Source of the DNA: Sediminibacterium sp.
GTDB lineage: Bacteria > Bacteroidota > Bacteroidia > Chitinophagales > Chitinophagaceae
Reading direction: 5' to 3'
NCBI RefSeq assembly: GCF_019264485.1
Contig: NZ_JAHVAA010000014.1
Coordinates: 434,001-498,000 of the forward strand
Length of the DNA stretch: 64,000 nt
Below, one piece after another: positions 52,184 to 60,296 of the stretch (its first letter is position 1; the number at the start of each line of letters is the position of its first letter). Position numbers and translations under genes: made by a program. The notes beneath the pieces were generated by a model that was not told the DNA's origin, did no database searches, and saw only the letters and a program-made list of their open reading frames with translations.

Positions 52184-52838
52184 CCAGATTCGTATACTGA
52201 TTGCCGACGACCATGAACTTTACCTGGAAGGTATCAAGGGATTTTTCAGTGATAATGAAATGTACCATATTGTAGGTGAAGCATCTAATGGTGAAGAGTT
52301 GGTTAAAAAAGCAAAAACGCTTGATCCTCAGATTATCTTAACTGATTTAAGAATGCCGTTACTGGAGGGTTCTATTGCTATAGAAAAGATCATTCAGTGG
52401 AACCCTTCTATTAAATGCGTAGTACTTACCAATTACGAAAACGATGTATCGATTATTGAAGCATTAGAAGCAGGAGCCATTGGATACATAACCAAGAATA
52501 TGCCAAAGGCTGAATTGTTTACTGCCCTCGACCAGGTTTGCAAAGGCTACCCCTATTATTGCAGAACCACCAATACCAAAATGATTCGCCTGCTGGGGCG
52601 TAGCCATTTTAACCCTTACAAGCATAAACAATCCATCAATTTTTCTGAACTCGAATTAAAGATCATTCATATGATATGCCATGAGAAAACCAATCAGGAA
52701 ATTGCAGAAATGCTTTTTCTCAGCAGAAGAACCATTGAAAACAATCGGGCATTAATCTACAAGAAAATGCAGGTGAGAACGTCTGCAGGTGTAGCTATTT
52801 ATGCGCTAAAGCAGGGTTTGTTTTCGTTCAATGAATAA
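52176..52838 (+). CDS. NarL/FixJ-type response regulator paired with the kinase
   Basis: The 220 residues comprise a receiver domain with DDHE near residue 11, phospho-acceptor Asp in IILTDLRMP near residue 57 and Lys in GYITKNMP near residue 108, followed by a LuxR-type helix-turn-helix (about 155-218): FSELELKIIHMICHEKTNQE and IAEMLFLSRRTIENNRALIY. It overlaps the kinase by 8 bp and is its evident partner. Its target sites are unknown; the direct repeats at 50376-50409 are one possibility besides the AraC protein. Confidence 0.93.
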   Translation: MDNQIRILIADDHELYLEGIKGFFSDNEMYHIVGEASNGEELVKKAKTLDPQIILTDLRMPLLEGSIAIEKIIQWNPSIKCVVLTNYENDVSIIEALEAGAIGYITKNMPKAELFTALDQVCKGYPYYCRTTNTKMIRLLGRSHFNPYKHKQSINFSELELKIIHMICHEKTNQEIAEMLFLSRRTIENNRALIYKKMQVRTSAGVAIYALKQGLFSFNE

Positions 52839-52965
52839 ACAATTACATAGGCCCTTAAAAGCAAAAACCCCGATGGATGCAGAGCAGCGCCAAACGGGGA
52901 ATAACAATGTAAAGATAATATTTATTTTAATTAAAAAACAATTTTAACCTGAAAAATTTACAGCA

Positions 52966-53646
52966 TTGAAATTCAGCAAGTTTGAAGCATTGATTTCAGA
53001 ACAACGGCTTTCCAGGTATAAAATTTCATGCTCATACAATACGCGTAGAACGATGCGCTTGTACCGTGCTAATATCAGGCTCTCTCAGGCTTTTCTTGCA
53101 ACCATCAGCATATTTGAAGTTGTTTTAAGAAATAAAATTGATACGCATTACAAACATCAGTTTCTTCCTTCACCGCAGGCACAGGAATGGTTATTGGCAT
53201 CAATACGGCCCGGTGGTTTTTTAACAAGCCCGGGTTGTAAAAAAACGTTCAGTAAAATTGAAGCGGCATATACCAGTCTCGGAAATAACTATACACATGG
53301 TAAACTACTCGCCGAACTTAGTTTTGGTACCTGGAAATTTATGTTTGCCGGTAACCAGTTTAGGGCGGGAGGAAATAGCTTATTAAAAATTTTCCCCTGC
53401 TTACCGCCCCATCATAACCAGGGTAATATATATGCAAGGCTAAACCGTATTAATTCTATCAGAAACCGGGTAGCACATCATGAACCCATTTGTTTTGGTA
53501 TGGGTAATACCATTGCAACAGTATACGCAAGAACTCATTTTCAGGATATTATTGATCTGTTTACATGGATGGGAGTTGGTTATAAAGAAATTTTATCGGG
53601 TATTGATGGTGTACTAAAAGCAGCAGATTATATAGATGCCATTTGA
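52966..53646 (+). CDS. Abi-family (HEPN) protein
   Basis: The 226-residue protein starts at a TTG (52966), since no ATG lies near the family start. It matches the Abi_2 abortive-infection-like family: YKISCSYNTRRTMRLYRANI at the N terminus, FEVVLRNKIDTHY near residue 55, and IRNRVAHHEPI near residue 165, which is the HEPN R-N-x3-H RNase motif. Such proteins often act in phage defence or toxin-antitoxin systems. No antitoxin or other defence gene is adjacent. It follows the two-component system by 127 bp. Confidence 0.82.
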   Translation: MKFSKFEALISEQRLSRYKISCSYNTRRTMRLYRANIRLSQAFLATISIFEVVLRNKIDTHYKHQFLPSPQAQEWLLASIRPGGFLTSPGCKKTFSKIEAAYTSLGNNYTHGKLLAELSFGTWKFMFAGNQFRAGGNSLLKIFPCLPPHHNQGNIYARLNRINSIRNRVAHHEPICFGMGNTIATVYARTHFQDIIDLFTWMGVGYKEILSGIDGVLKAADYIDAI

Positions 53647-53818
53647 GTTTAGCTCTTTGATACAAGCTCCTTTTTATGTAACAAACTGACAAAACCATTC
53701 GAGCAAAGAGGGCCTTTTCACCCATTGCACCCGCAAATTTTCGCCCCTGTCCTTATTAGCATTTTTGTCTCAGCGGTAAATCAAATCTTTAGGTTGCTTA
53801 TACTTAAAACCGAACCGC

Positions 53819-56287
53819 ATGAAAGAAAAATTTACTTTTCTTGTATTGTCATTATTCCTGCTTACAGGCGCCTATTCCCAATCTGGCAGTTCTGTTTCGG
53901 GCACCATACAGGATGAACAGGGAAAAAATATTGCTTCTGCCACTATTTCTCTTTTACAGCAAAAAGATTCTGCACTGGTAAAGCTGGCAGTAAGTAATGA
54001 AAACGGACAATACGAATTCATCAATATTAAACCGGGCAGGTACCTGCTTTCTGTGGTATTGGTAGGTTATACAAAAAAATGGTCGGCTCCATTTGCAGTA
54101 AATGCCGATCCGCTTACTGTTCCACTTATTTCGCTCCAACCTTCAGTACGCAACATGAATGAGGTTACGGTGAGTGCCAAGAAACCATTTGTAGAAACCA
54201 AAATAGACAGAACAGTTATTAATGTAGAAGCTTCTCCTACAAGTGCGGGTTCGAGTGCATTGGAGATCCTGGAAAAATCGCCGGGTGTAAGTGTAAGCAA
54301 TGAAGGCAATATCAGCTTACGTGGTAAAGCCGGGGTAATTGTTATGCTCGATGGTAAACCTACTTATATGTCGGCCACCGACCTTGCCAACCTCTTACGC
54401 AATATGCCCGCTGCAGAATTAGATGTGGTAGAAATTATGACCAACCCTTCGGCCCGTTACGATGCGGCAGGTAATTCTGGTATTATTAATATTAAAACCA
54501 AAAAAGGACGCAGTAATGGTTTTAACGGTACACTTACGTTGGGTGCTACGGCCGCTCTCTTCAAACCTGAAGGGGCTTTGTATGTAATTCCAAAATCGCA
54601 GAACAGTTTTACTTTCAACTATAAACACAATAAGGTTAATTTCTTTGGCAGTTACCTGCCCAATTATTTCCGTGGCCGGCAGACACTCAATATTGAGCGA
54701 AATTTTTATGACGCCATGGGTAATAAAGATGGTTCATCAGACCTGGTAACCCGTTTCCGTTTTGGCAATTTCAATCAGACCCTTCGTTTGGGTTTAGATT
54801 ATCAGCCCAATAAGAAAAATATTTTTGGTGTAGTAATGAGTGGTTTTTTGTTTGAAGGAAGACCATTACCTACCAGCTCATCTGTTATCAAAGACAATAA
54901 CGGAAATATATTGTCAACTCTTTTATCGAGCACTAAAAATATTACCAGTTTTAAAAATTTTACAGGTAACCTCAACTGGAAACACAATTTCGATTCTGCA
55001 GGCAAAGAACTGACAACTGATATTGATTATGTAGTATACAACAATACTTCCGATTTGCTGCTTACTACCGATGTATATAACAGCAGCGGTAATCAGGTTG
55101 GTCCCAGTATTTTACTGAATGGCCACATTCCTTCTACCATCAATATCTGGTCCTTCAAATCTGATTATGTACAGCCTTACAAGGGCGGTCGTTTTGAAGC
55201 CGGTGTAAAAAGCAGTATTGTTGAAAATGACAATGAAGTGAATTATACCCGCCAGCTACCCGACAAAACATGGATTCCCGATAACCGATCCAATCATTTT
55301 ATTTATCGGGAAAATATCAATGCAATCTATGTAAATGCCAATAAACAGTTGGGTAAGTGGTCGGTTCAAACAGGTTTGAGGCTGGAAAATACCATTGCCA
55401 AAGGGCGTCAGGTTTCAAACGATTCGAGTTTTAAAAGAAATTTTACCAACCTCTTTCCGAGTGTATTCATCAGTTATGCTTTCAATAAACAAAATCAGCT
55501 TACTGCTTCTTATAGCAGACGTATAACCAGACCCAATTACCAGGACCTGAATCCGTTTACTTTCTTTTTAGACTCTTTAACTTACAGGGTGGGTAATCCT
55601 TATCTCTTACCACAGTTTACACATAATGCAGAACTGACTTATGCTTTTAAATCGAAATTTATTTTTACGCTGGCAGTGAATACGACGAACAATGTAATTT
55701 CCCAAATTCTTCGCCAGAGTTCGGCAGATAAAATAACCTATAACACTTCCGAGAATATTGCAAAGTTCAACAACATAAGTTTCTCTGTTACAGCACCTGC
55801 CCGATTCAACTCATGGTGGAATGCCAATTTCTTTGCTACTGTTTTTAATAATCATTACAAAGGCATTTACAATACCGACCCGATTGATATTTCCTTTACT
55901 TCATTCAACATGAATATTACCAATAGTTTTGTGCTGAATAAGAAGAAAGGCCTGAATGCTGAACTCAGTGGTTTTTACCGTCATAAAACGGTTGATCAAC
56001 TGGCTGTTTTCCATCCTGTTTATTTGATGAGTATTGGTTTACAAAAACAGGTAATGCAGGGCAAAGCCACCGTTCGTATGAATATTCGTGACCCCTTTGC
56101 CTGGCAAAAATTCAGGGCCACCACCAAATACAGTGATGTGGATGTAAAAACACTGGCTTTACCAGATGCCAGACAGGTTACCCTAACTTTTGCTTATCGT
56201 TTTGGAAAAAATACCCCCGGTTCACAACCCCGTCGCAGAACCAGCGGCTCTCAGGAAGAGCAGAGCCGTGTGGGTGGCGGGAACTAA
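53819..56287 (+). CDS. TonB-dependent receptor-like outer membrane protein with carboxypeptidase-regulatory domain
   Basis: The 822 residues have a signal peptide ending near YSQSGS, a CarboxypepD regulatory-like domain (about 25-110), a plug with VSNEGNISLRGKAGVIVMLDGKPTYMSA-type text (about 160-190), and an outer-membrane barrel of the Bacteroidota 'beta-barrel family protein' type ending with TLTFAYRFG. The Arg/Ser/Gly-rich tail extends past the barrel. No SusD is adjacent. The substrate is unknown. It is followed by a perfect terminator at 56341-56370. Confidence 0.9.
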   Translation: MKEKFTFLVLSLFLLTGAYSQSGSSVSGTIQDEQGKNIASATISLLQQKDSALVKLAVSNENGQYEFINIKPGRYLLSVVLVGYTKKWSAPFAVNADPLTVPLISLQPSVRNMNEVTVSAKKPFVETKIDRTVINVEASPTSAGSSALEILEKSPGVSVSNEGNISLRGKAGVIVMLDGKPTYMSATDLANLLRNMPAAELDVVEIMTNPSARYDAAGNSGIINIKTKKGRSNGFNGTLTLGATAALFKPEGALYVIPKSQNSFTFNYKHNKVNFFGSYLPNYFRGRQTLNIERNFYDAMGNKDGSSDLVTRFRFGNFNQTLRLGLDYQPNKKNIFGVVMSGFLFEGRPLPTSSSVIKDNNGNILSTLLSSTKNITSFKNFTGNLNWKHNFDSAGKELTTDIDYVVYNNTSDLLLTTDVYNSSGNQVGPSILLNGHIPSTINIWSFKSDYVQPYKGGRFEAGVKSSIVENDNEVNYTRQLPDKTWIPDNRSNHFIYRENINAIYVNANKQLGKWSVQTGLRLENTIAKGRQVSNDSSFKRNFTNLFPSVFISYAFNKQNQLTASYSRRITRPNYQDLNPFTFFLDSLTYRVGNPYLLPQFTHNAELTYAFKSKFIFTLAVNTTNNVISQILRQSSADKITYNTSENIAKFNNISFSVTAPARFNSWWNANFFATVFNNHYKGIYNTDPIDISFTSFNMNITNSFVLNKKKGLNAELSGFYRHKTVDQLAVFHPVYLMSIGLQKQVMQGKATVRMNIRDPFAWQKFRATTKYSDVDVKTLALPDARQVTLTFAYRFGKNTPGSQPRRRTSGSQEEQSRVGGGN

Positions 56288-56340
56288 TGCCCAATTGGCC
56301 GGCCACCAACAGGAAGCAGACTATCCAATCCTATAAAAAC

Positions 56341-56370
56341 AAAATCCCCCATCATCAGATGGGGGATTTT
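56341..56370. terminator. Intrinsic terminator after the TonB receptor gene
   Basis: AAAATCCCCCATC and GATGGGGGATTTT pair perfectly around ATCA and run into T's. Confidence 0.9.
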
Positions 56371-56466
56371 TATGCCCTGTATCGTTGATTTTAGTCTTTC
56401 TTTCACAGCTATCAGGCTTCATGGCCCCATTCTTGCGTGTCTAACAAACAAGCAAATAAACCCAAT

Positions 56467-56775
56467 ATGCATCATTACACACTGCAAACCCGTTTTATTA
56501 CCCGAGAGTCGAAAGGTAATAACCTACTTAACATTCTTACAAGGTTGTACAACAAAATCGCCTATGTACATGGCTGTCATTTATATATTATTAACCAGGA
56601 TACCGAAAATGGCGATCATATTCTGGTAACCGAATTATGGGACTCGCCCGAGAGTCATGCCAGTTCTCAAAAGCTTAGCGATTTCCAGGAAGCACTTTCA
56701 CAGGCAAGTTCACTCCTCGCCATTGAGCCCGAAAGAAGGGTATTGAAAGCTGTAGCGGGTAAAGGGCTGTTGTAA
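56467..56775 (+). CDS. Antibiotic biosynthesis monooxygenase-like protein
   Basis: A 102-residue dimeric ferredoxin-like protein; I start at the ATG at 56467 (MHHYTLQT) rather than at a GTG further upstream. It has a beta-alpha-beta pattern with the short HILVTELWDSPESHASSQ motif near residue 50, typical of the ABM family of putative quinol monooxygenases or small heme or quinone oxygenases. The stop codon is 3 bp before the hairpin repeat at 56779-56877. Confidence 0.75.
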   Translation: MHHYTLQTRFITRESKGNNLLNILTRLYNKIAYVHGCHLYIINQDTENGDHILVTELWDSPESHASSQKLSDFQEALSQASSLLAIEPERRVLKAVAGKGLL

Positions 56776-56778
56776 TAT

Positions 56779-56877
56779 GAAACAGAGAAATAAGGAATAA
56801 GGAACAGTGAAAGGAGATAAATACCTTCTATAGTATTTTCTGATTCTTCTGTTCTTTATTCCTTATTTCTCTGTTTC
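56779..56877. repeat. GAAACAGAGAAATAAGG hairpin repeat
   Basis: The 22-bp arms 56779-56800 and 56856-56877 are perfectly complementary, extending to 29 bp with one mismatch. The right arm ends 1 bp from the trmB promoter box. Confidence 0.85.
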
Positions 56878-56878
56878 C

Positions 56879-56886
56879 TATCTTTG
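56879..56886 (+). promoter_or_regulatory. -7 promoter box of trmB
   Basis: TATCTTTG matches TAnnTTTG exactly and ends 7 bp before the trmB ATG, so the mRNA would have almost no leader. It abuts the repeat at 56877. Confidence 0.6.
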
Positions 56887-56893
56887 CCGCCTG

Positions 56894-57598
56894 ATGGGAC
56901 AGAAAAAACTGATACGATTTGAAGCGATCAAGGGCTTTGACAATGTGCTGGAATATCCTGAAAATATGCAGGGTAAATGGAAGGATTTCTTCAACAACAG
57001 CAACCCGCTTACACTTGAGCTGGCTTGTGGCAAAGGTGAATATGCAGTAGGACTTGGCCGTATGTATACCCACAGGAATTTCATTGGTATCGATATTAAG
57101 GGTAACCGCATATGGCGTGGTGCCAAAACCGCGCTCGAAGAAGGATTAACCAATGTGGCTTTTATACGGTCGCATATGGATAAAATAACCAATTATTTTG
57201 AGCCGGGAGAAGTAGCTGAAATATGGATCACATTCCCCGATCCGCAACTGAGGATTTCCCGCGCCAAAAAAAGACTCACACATCCCAGATTTCTGCGGCT
57301 CTATCAACAGTTATTACAGAAAGACGGATTGGTACATTTAAAAACAGACAGTCCCGATCTTTATCATTTTACCTTACTGGTAATAGAATTATATGGGCTG
57401 GAACTACTTGAACATTCAGAAAATATTCATACACAGGAATCCATTAAGCCTGAATTACTGATTAAAACGCATTACGAAGGACTGGATATTGCCCAAAGCA
57501 ACCGTATTCATTACCTCTGTTTTAAACTAAACAAAGAACTGTCTGTTGAAATTGATGAAATATTAAAACAACACCTTCGTGAACCATCCATTGATTGA
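56894..57598 (+). CDS. trmB: tRNA (guanine-N7-)-methyltransferase TrmB
   Basis: A 234-residue methyltransferase that makes m7G46 in the tRNA variable loop. The SAM-binding motif is LELACGKGEYAVGLG near residue 40, NFIGIDIKGNRIWRG follows, and EIWITFPDPQLR near residue 115 is the family signature, with RLTHPRFL after it. The gene has an almost leaderless promoter at 56879-56886 and overlaps the next gene by 20 bp. It is a housekeeping tRNA-modification gene. Confidence 0.95.
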   Translation: MGQKKLIRFEAIKGFDNVLEYPENMQGKWKDFFNNSNPLTLELACGKGEYAVGLGRMYTHRNFIGIDIKGNRIWRGAKTALEEGLTNVAFIRSHMDKITNYFEPGEVAEIWITFPDPQLRISRAKKRLTHPRFLRLYQQLLQKDGLVHLKTDSPDLYHFTLLVIELYGLELLEHSENIHTQESIKPELLIKTHYEGLDIAQSNRIHYLCFKLNKELSVEIDEILKQHLREPSID

Positions 57599-57782
57599 GG
57601 GGCAAGATTTTTATTATGATGAACATGGTTATGTGGTTTTCACAGAAGCCTATCATACAGCCAAGGGGTATTGCTGTGGACATGGGTGCAGGCATTGTCC
57701 GTTTGAGTATGAGTCTGTTCCGGAACCCAGAAGAACAGCTTTAATTGAAGAGAAACAAAAAGCACTGATACCAAAATCGTAA
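57579..57782 (+). CDS. Small DUF5522-like cysteine-rich protein
   Basis: The 67-residue protein starts at GTG (57579) inside the 3' end of trmB. It has KGYCCGHGCRHCPFEY near residues 29-44, which is the hallmark of the DUF5522 family, a probable metal site with four cysteines. LIEGQDFYYDEHGYVVFT before it and VPEPRRTALIEEKQ after it are also typical. The 20-bp overlap and common strand suggest translation coupled to TrmB; a role in tRNA modification or iron-sulfur chemistry is only a guess. Confidence 0.75.
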   Translation: MNHPLIEGQDFYYDEHGYVVFTEAYHTAKGYCCGHGCRHCPFEYESVPEPRRTALIEEKQKALIPKS

Positions 57783-57805
57783 ATTGCCTGTATAAATTTT
57801 TACAG

Positions 57806-58192
57806 GTGCCTCCAAAAAAAATTACAGAAAAACCCCGCTCCGTTTTACCCGGTGGTGGCAAAGACATTTCCTTTTTTGAACAGGTATATGATGTTGTTCG
57901 TCTTATACCAAAGGGGCGTGTAACTTCTTATGGTGCTATTGCTGCATTTTTAGGAACCAAAATGAGTGCCCGTATGGTAGGCTGGGCCATGAATGGTTCT
58001 TTCCATGTAAAACCCAAAGTGCCGGCACACCGTGTGGTAAACAGGAACGGCATGCTTAGCGGCAAAGCTCATTTTGCAACACCTACACTAATGGAGGAAT
58101 TACTGGCTAAAGAAAAGATAAAAGTAAAAGATGACCAGATTGTAGATTTCGATAAAAAATACTGGGACCCGGCGGAGAATTTGGAAATTTGA
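57806..58192 (+). CDS. Alkyltransferase-like protein (MGMT family without the active-site Cys)
   Basis: A 128-residue protein with a GTG start at 57806. The MGMT winged-helix part is clear: IPKGRVTSYGAIAAFLG near residues 32-48, and VGWAMNG, and KVPAHRVVNRNGMLSG near residues 71-86. In true methyltransferases the PCHR motif carries the acceptor Cys; here it is PAHR, so the protein should bind alkylated DNA without transferring the alkyl group, as in ATL/Atl1 proteins that hand lesions to nucleotide excision repair. Its last codons and stop (EI, TGA) fall in a word repeat at 58186-58253. Confidence 0.87.
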   Translation: MPPKKITEKPRSVLPGGGKDISFFEQVYDVVRLIPKGRVTSYGAIAAFLGTKMSARMVGWAMNGSFHVKPKVPAHRVVNRNGMLSGKAHFATPTLMEELLAKEKIKVKDDQIVDFDKKYWDPAENLEI

Positions 58193-58253
58193 AAATGTGC
58201 TAATTTGGAAATAACAGGAGAATTTAATTTTCAAATTAGCACATTTCCAAATT
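58186..58253. repeat. AATTTGAAAATGTGCTAATTTGG hairpin repeat between convergent genes
   Basis: The 27-nt arms 58186-58212 and 58227-58253 pair with two mismatches. The TGA of the alkyltransferase-like gene (58190-58192) and the TAA of the convergent DUF420 gene (58252-58254) lie within or at the edge of the two arms. Confidence 0.82.
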
Positions 58254-58836
58254 AAGAATAATAAGGGCTAATCATCAGGTACACCACCGGACCGGTAACA
58301 GCTACATAAAACCATAAGGGCCAGGTTATTTTGGCGATTTTACGGTGTTGCGCATATTCGCCGGTGAGGCCACGATAAGCGGTGAATAAAATAAAAGGCA
58401 GGATGATGGCCGCCAGAAATATATGCGTAATCAGTATAAGGAAATACACAATCCGTATACTTCCTGCTGCTAATTTCTCTGCTTCGCTTACAATACCATT
58501 ATGATCCGTATCACCAAATTTTGCTTCTCCGGCTAATAAATGATGAAGAATATAGGACACAAGAAAGGCAACTGATAAAAGGAGTGCTGCCATCATAATA
58601 CGTTTATGCTGAGCGTATTTCTTTTGTTTTACTGCTATGAGTGCTGCCACCAGTAAAACGGCAATCACTGCATTGATAAATGCATTGATTTTTGCAAAAA
58701 TATGTACATCAAAGTTTAGGTCGATATTGAGTTTTATTTTCCCAAGCGCCACTACAGCAGTGAATACAACTACTGAAAAAATACCTATGAGCCAGCGGGC
58801 CTGTTTGTCGTTTTTGGGGAGTGAAGGTTCGAGCAT
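58252..58836 (-). CDS. DUF420-family membrane protein
   Basis: A 194-residue protein with about five helices, with KRIMMAALLLSVAFLVSYIL near residues 79-98 and AAIILPFILFTAYRGLTGEYAQHRKIAK near residue 142. The family belongs to the cytochrome oxidase neighbourhood, and members are thought to help in oxidase assembly or haem-copper delivery. It is on the same strand as SCO1 and the oxidase genes. A hairpin at 58870-58894 (ACTTCTGTG/CACAGAAGT) lies in the 77-bp space between SCO1 and this gene. Confidence 0.8.
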   Translation of the reverse strand: MLEPSLPKNDKQARWLIGIFSVVVFTAVVALGKIKLNIDLNFDVHIFAKINAFINAVIAVLLVAALIAVKQKKYAQHKRIMMAALLLSVAFLVSYILHHLLAGEAKFGDTDHNGIVSEAEKLAAGSIRIVYFLILITHIFLAAIILPFILFTAYRGLTGEYAQHRKIAKITWPLWFYVAVTGPVVYLMISPYYS

Positions 58837-58913
58837 GATTATTTTAGTTTATTGTCATTGTCCGGATGGACTTCTGTGGAGAAAACACAGAAGTTCATAG
58901 AAAAGTTGGTATT

Positions 58914-59726
58914 TTATCCATTTATTTTTCTTCGTTTGCGCATATATAAAACAAAGAAAATAACAAGCATAACAATGATGAGCCATAACCAGCTCAGGTC
59001 GATGATTTGCATGAATACGGTACTCTTTTTCTTTTCGTCTTTCTCCAGCATTAACAAGCCAATATCTCTTGCCAGTTTTGATAAAGATGATGAGTCGAGT
59101 CCATTATAATATCCTCTTACATACCTGTCTTTATCGAGCAGCACAAAACGGGTGGTGTGTACAAAATCCGGACTCATCGGTTCTTCGCTGAACTTGTCTA
59201 CTTTAAGTTCTTCAAATGCAAAACGGTAAATAGAATCTTTGTTACCTGTAAGCATCCACCAGTTATCGTGGTTTACAGCAAAACGATCTGCATAATCTTT
59301 AATAATATTTACCGAATCGTGTTCCGGATCTACTGTAAATGAAACGAACTGTACAATAGATGTGTCTATTTTTTTGCGAACATTACCCCCTCTCAGGAAC
59401 GATTGCTGCAGTCTGGCCATATTGCGGGTAAGTCCGGGACAGATGCTTCTACAACTGGTAAAAAAGAAATCAACCACCATAATCTTACCCTGCTTATCAT
59501 ACAGGCTTACGGTGTCGCCTAACTGGTTTTGCAGTGTTATATTCGATGTTTTGTGCCAGATGCTGTCTGTTATCATTTTACCTTTCTCTACCCGGGTAAC
59601 AACGGTATCGAGCAGGTATTTACGGGGCATATCTACCGCATTTTCACTGGCATATTTTAAAACAAGGTAACAGAAAACCGGAATAAAAACGGCCACCATT
59701 AAACCCAGTATCGCTTTCCTGTTCAT
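58914..59726 (-). CDS. SCO1/SenC-family copper chaperone
   Basis: I start at the ATG at 59726 (MNRKAILG), giving 270 residues, because the longer frame to 59774 passes through a terminator hairpin. There is an N-terminal helix, then a thioredoxin-like domain with the copper-binding CxxxC in FFTSCRSICPGL near residue 95 and the His in DFVHTTRF near residue 190. A second helix lies near the C terminus (IDLSWLWLIIVMLVIFFVLY) before RKRRK. It supplies copper to the CuA site of cytochrome oxidase, whose genes lie directly upstream on the same strand. Confidence 0.9.
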   Translation of the reverse strand: MNRKAILGLMVAVFIPVFCYLVLKYASENAVDMPRKYLLDTVVTRVEKGKMITDSIWHKTSNITLQNQLGDTVSLYDKQGKIMVVDFFFTSCRSICPGLTRNMARLQQSFLRGGNVRKKIDTSIVQFVSFTVDPEHDSVNIIKDYADRFAVNHDNWWMLTGNKDSIYRFAFEELKVDKFSEEPMSPDFVHTTRFVLLDKDRYVRGYYNGLDSSSLSKLARDIGLLMLEKDEKKKSTVFMQIIDLSWLWLIIVMLVIFFVLYMRKRRKING

Positions 59727-59743
59727 ATTCGAGTGGTATAAAA

Positions 59744-59770
59744 AAACCATCGCCACATGAGCGATGGTTT
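59744..59770 (-). terminator. Terminator after the cytochrome oxidase subunit IV gene
   Basis: AAACCATCGC and GCGATGGTTT pair perfectly. On the minus strand the stem is followed by T7, which ends the ctaB-cox transcript before SCO1. Confidence 0.85.
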
Positions 59771-59796
59771 CCAATTAATATTTTACAATAAAAATT

Positions 59797-60264
59797 CTAG
59801 TGTTTGTTTTCCACCGCTTCTTTGCTCTCATGTGTTGTTGAATCGGCATGAGATGCTGCTGCTCCATGTGTGCCACCATGTGCTTTCTTTTCTACCTTAA
59901 TAGTGCTTTGTTCTTTGAAATAAGGATCGTAAGTATTACGCAGGTTTCTGAATGAGTTACCATCTGCAAGGAAAGCTATGATGAACCAGATGAATAATGC
60001 CAGCGGCACTACGATGGTCATAATCAGGTTTTTAATTTCATGTTTCAGGTGCATGAAATAACCTACGATATAAAATGCTTTTGCCAGCATCAGGATAATA
60101 ATGGTTCCTTTAACGGCCAAACGTAATCCTTCACTTTCCATACCTATCATCCAGAAACCGAGTACCAGTTCTATGATGGTTAATACAGAAAGGATGATGG
60201 TTACTTTTTTGATTTCGCTGGTACCGCCTCCATGTGTTTCTTCGTGACCTACTGTATGTGACAT
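59797..60264 (-). CDS. Cytochrome c oxidase subunit IV-type protein
   Basis: A 155-residue protein with three helices: KKVTIILSVLTIIELVLGFW, KGTIIILMLAKAFYIVGYFM and a third, LIMTIVVPLALFIWFIIAFL, plus a His-rich tail with HGGTHGAAASHADSTTHE. The HLKHEIK motif after the second helix is typical of the caa3-type oxidase subunit IV. The histidine-rich tail is unusual in length and may bind copper or zinc. It follows the coxIII-like gene by 32 bp. Confidence 0.82.
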   Translation of the reverse strand: MSHTVGHEETHGGGTSEIKKVTIILSVLTIIELVLGFWMIGMESEGLRLAVKGTIIILMLAKAFYIVGYFMHLKHEIKNLIMTIVVPLALFIWFIIAFLADGNSFRNLRNTYDPYFKEQSTIKVEKKAHGGTHGAAASHADSTTHESKEAVENKH

Positions 60265-60296
60265 ATCAATATCTTAATTAAATGAATGAATGTTGA

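Noticed and set aside
59727..59774. Longer start for SCO1
   Set aside because: The frame passes through a terminator hairpin of the upstream operon.
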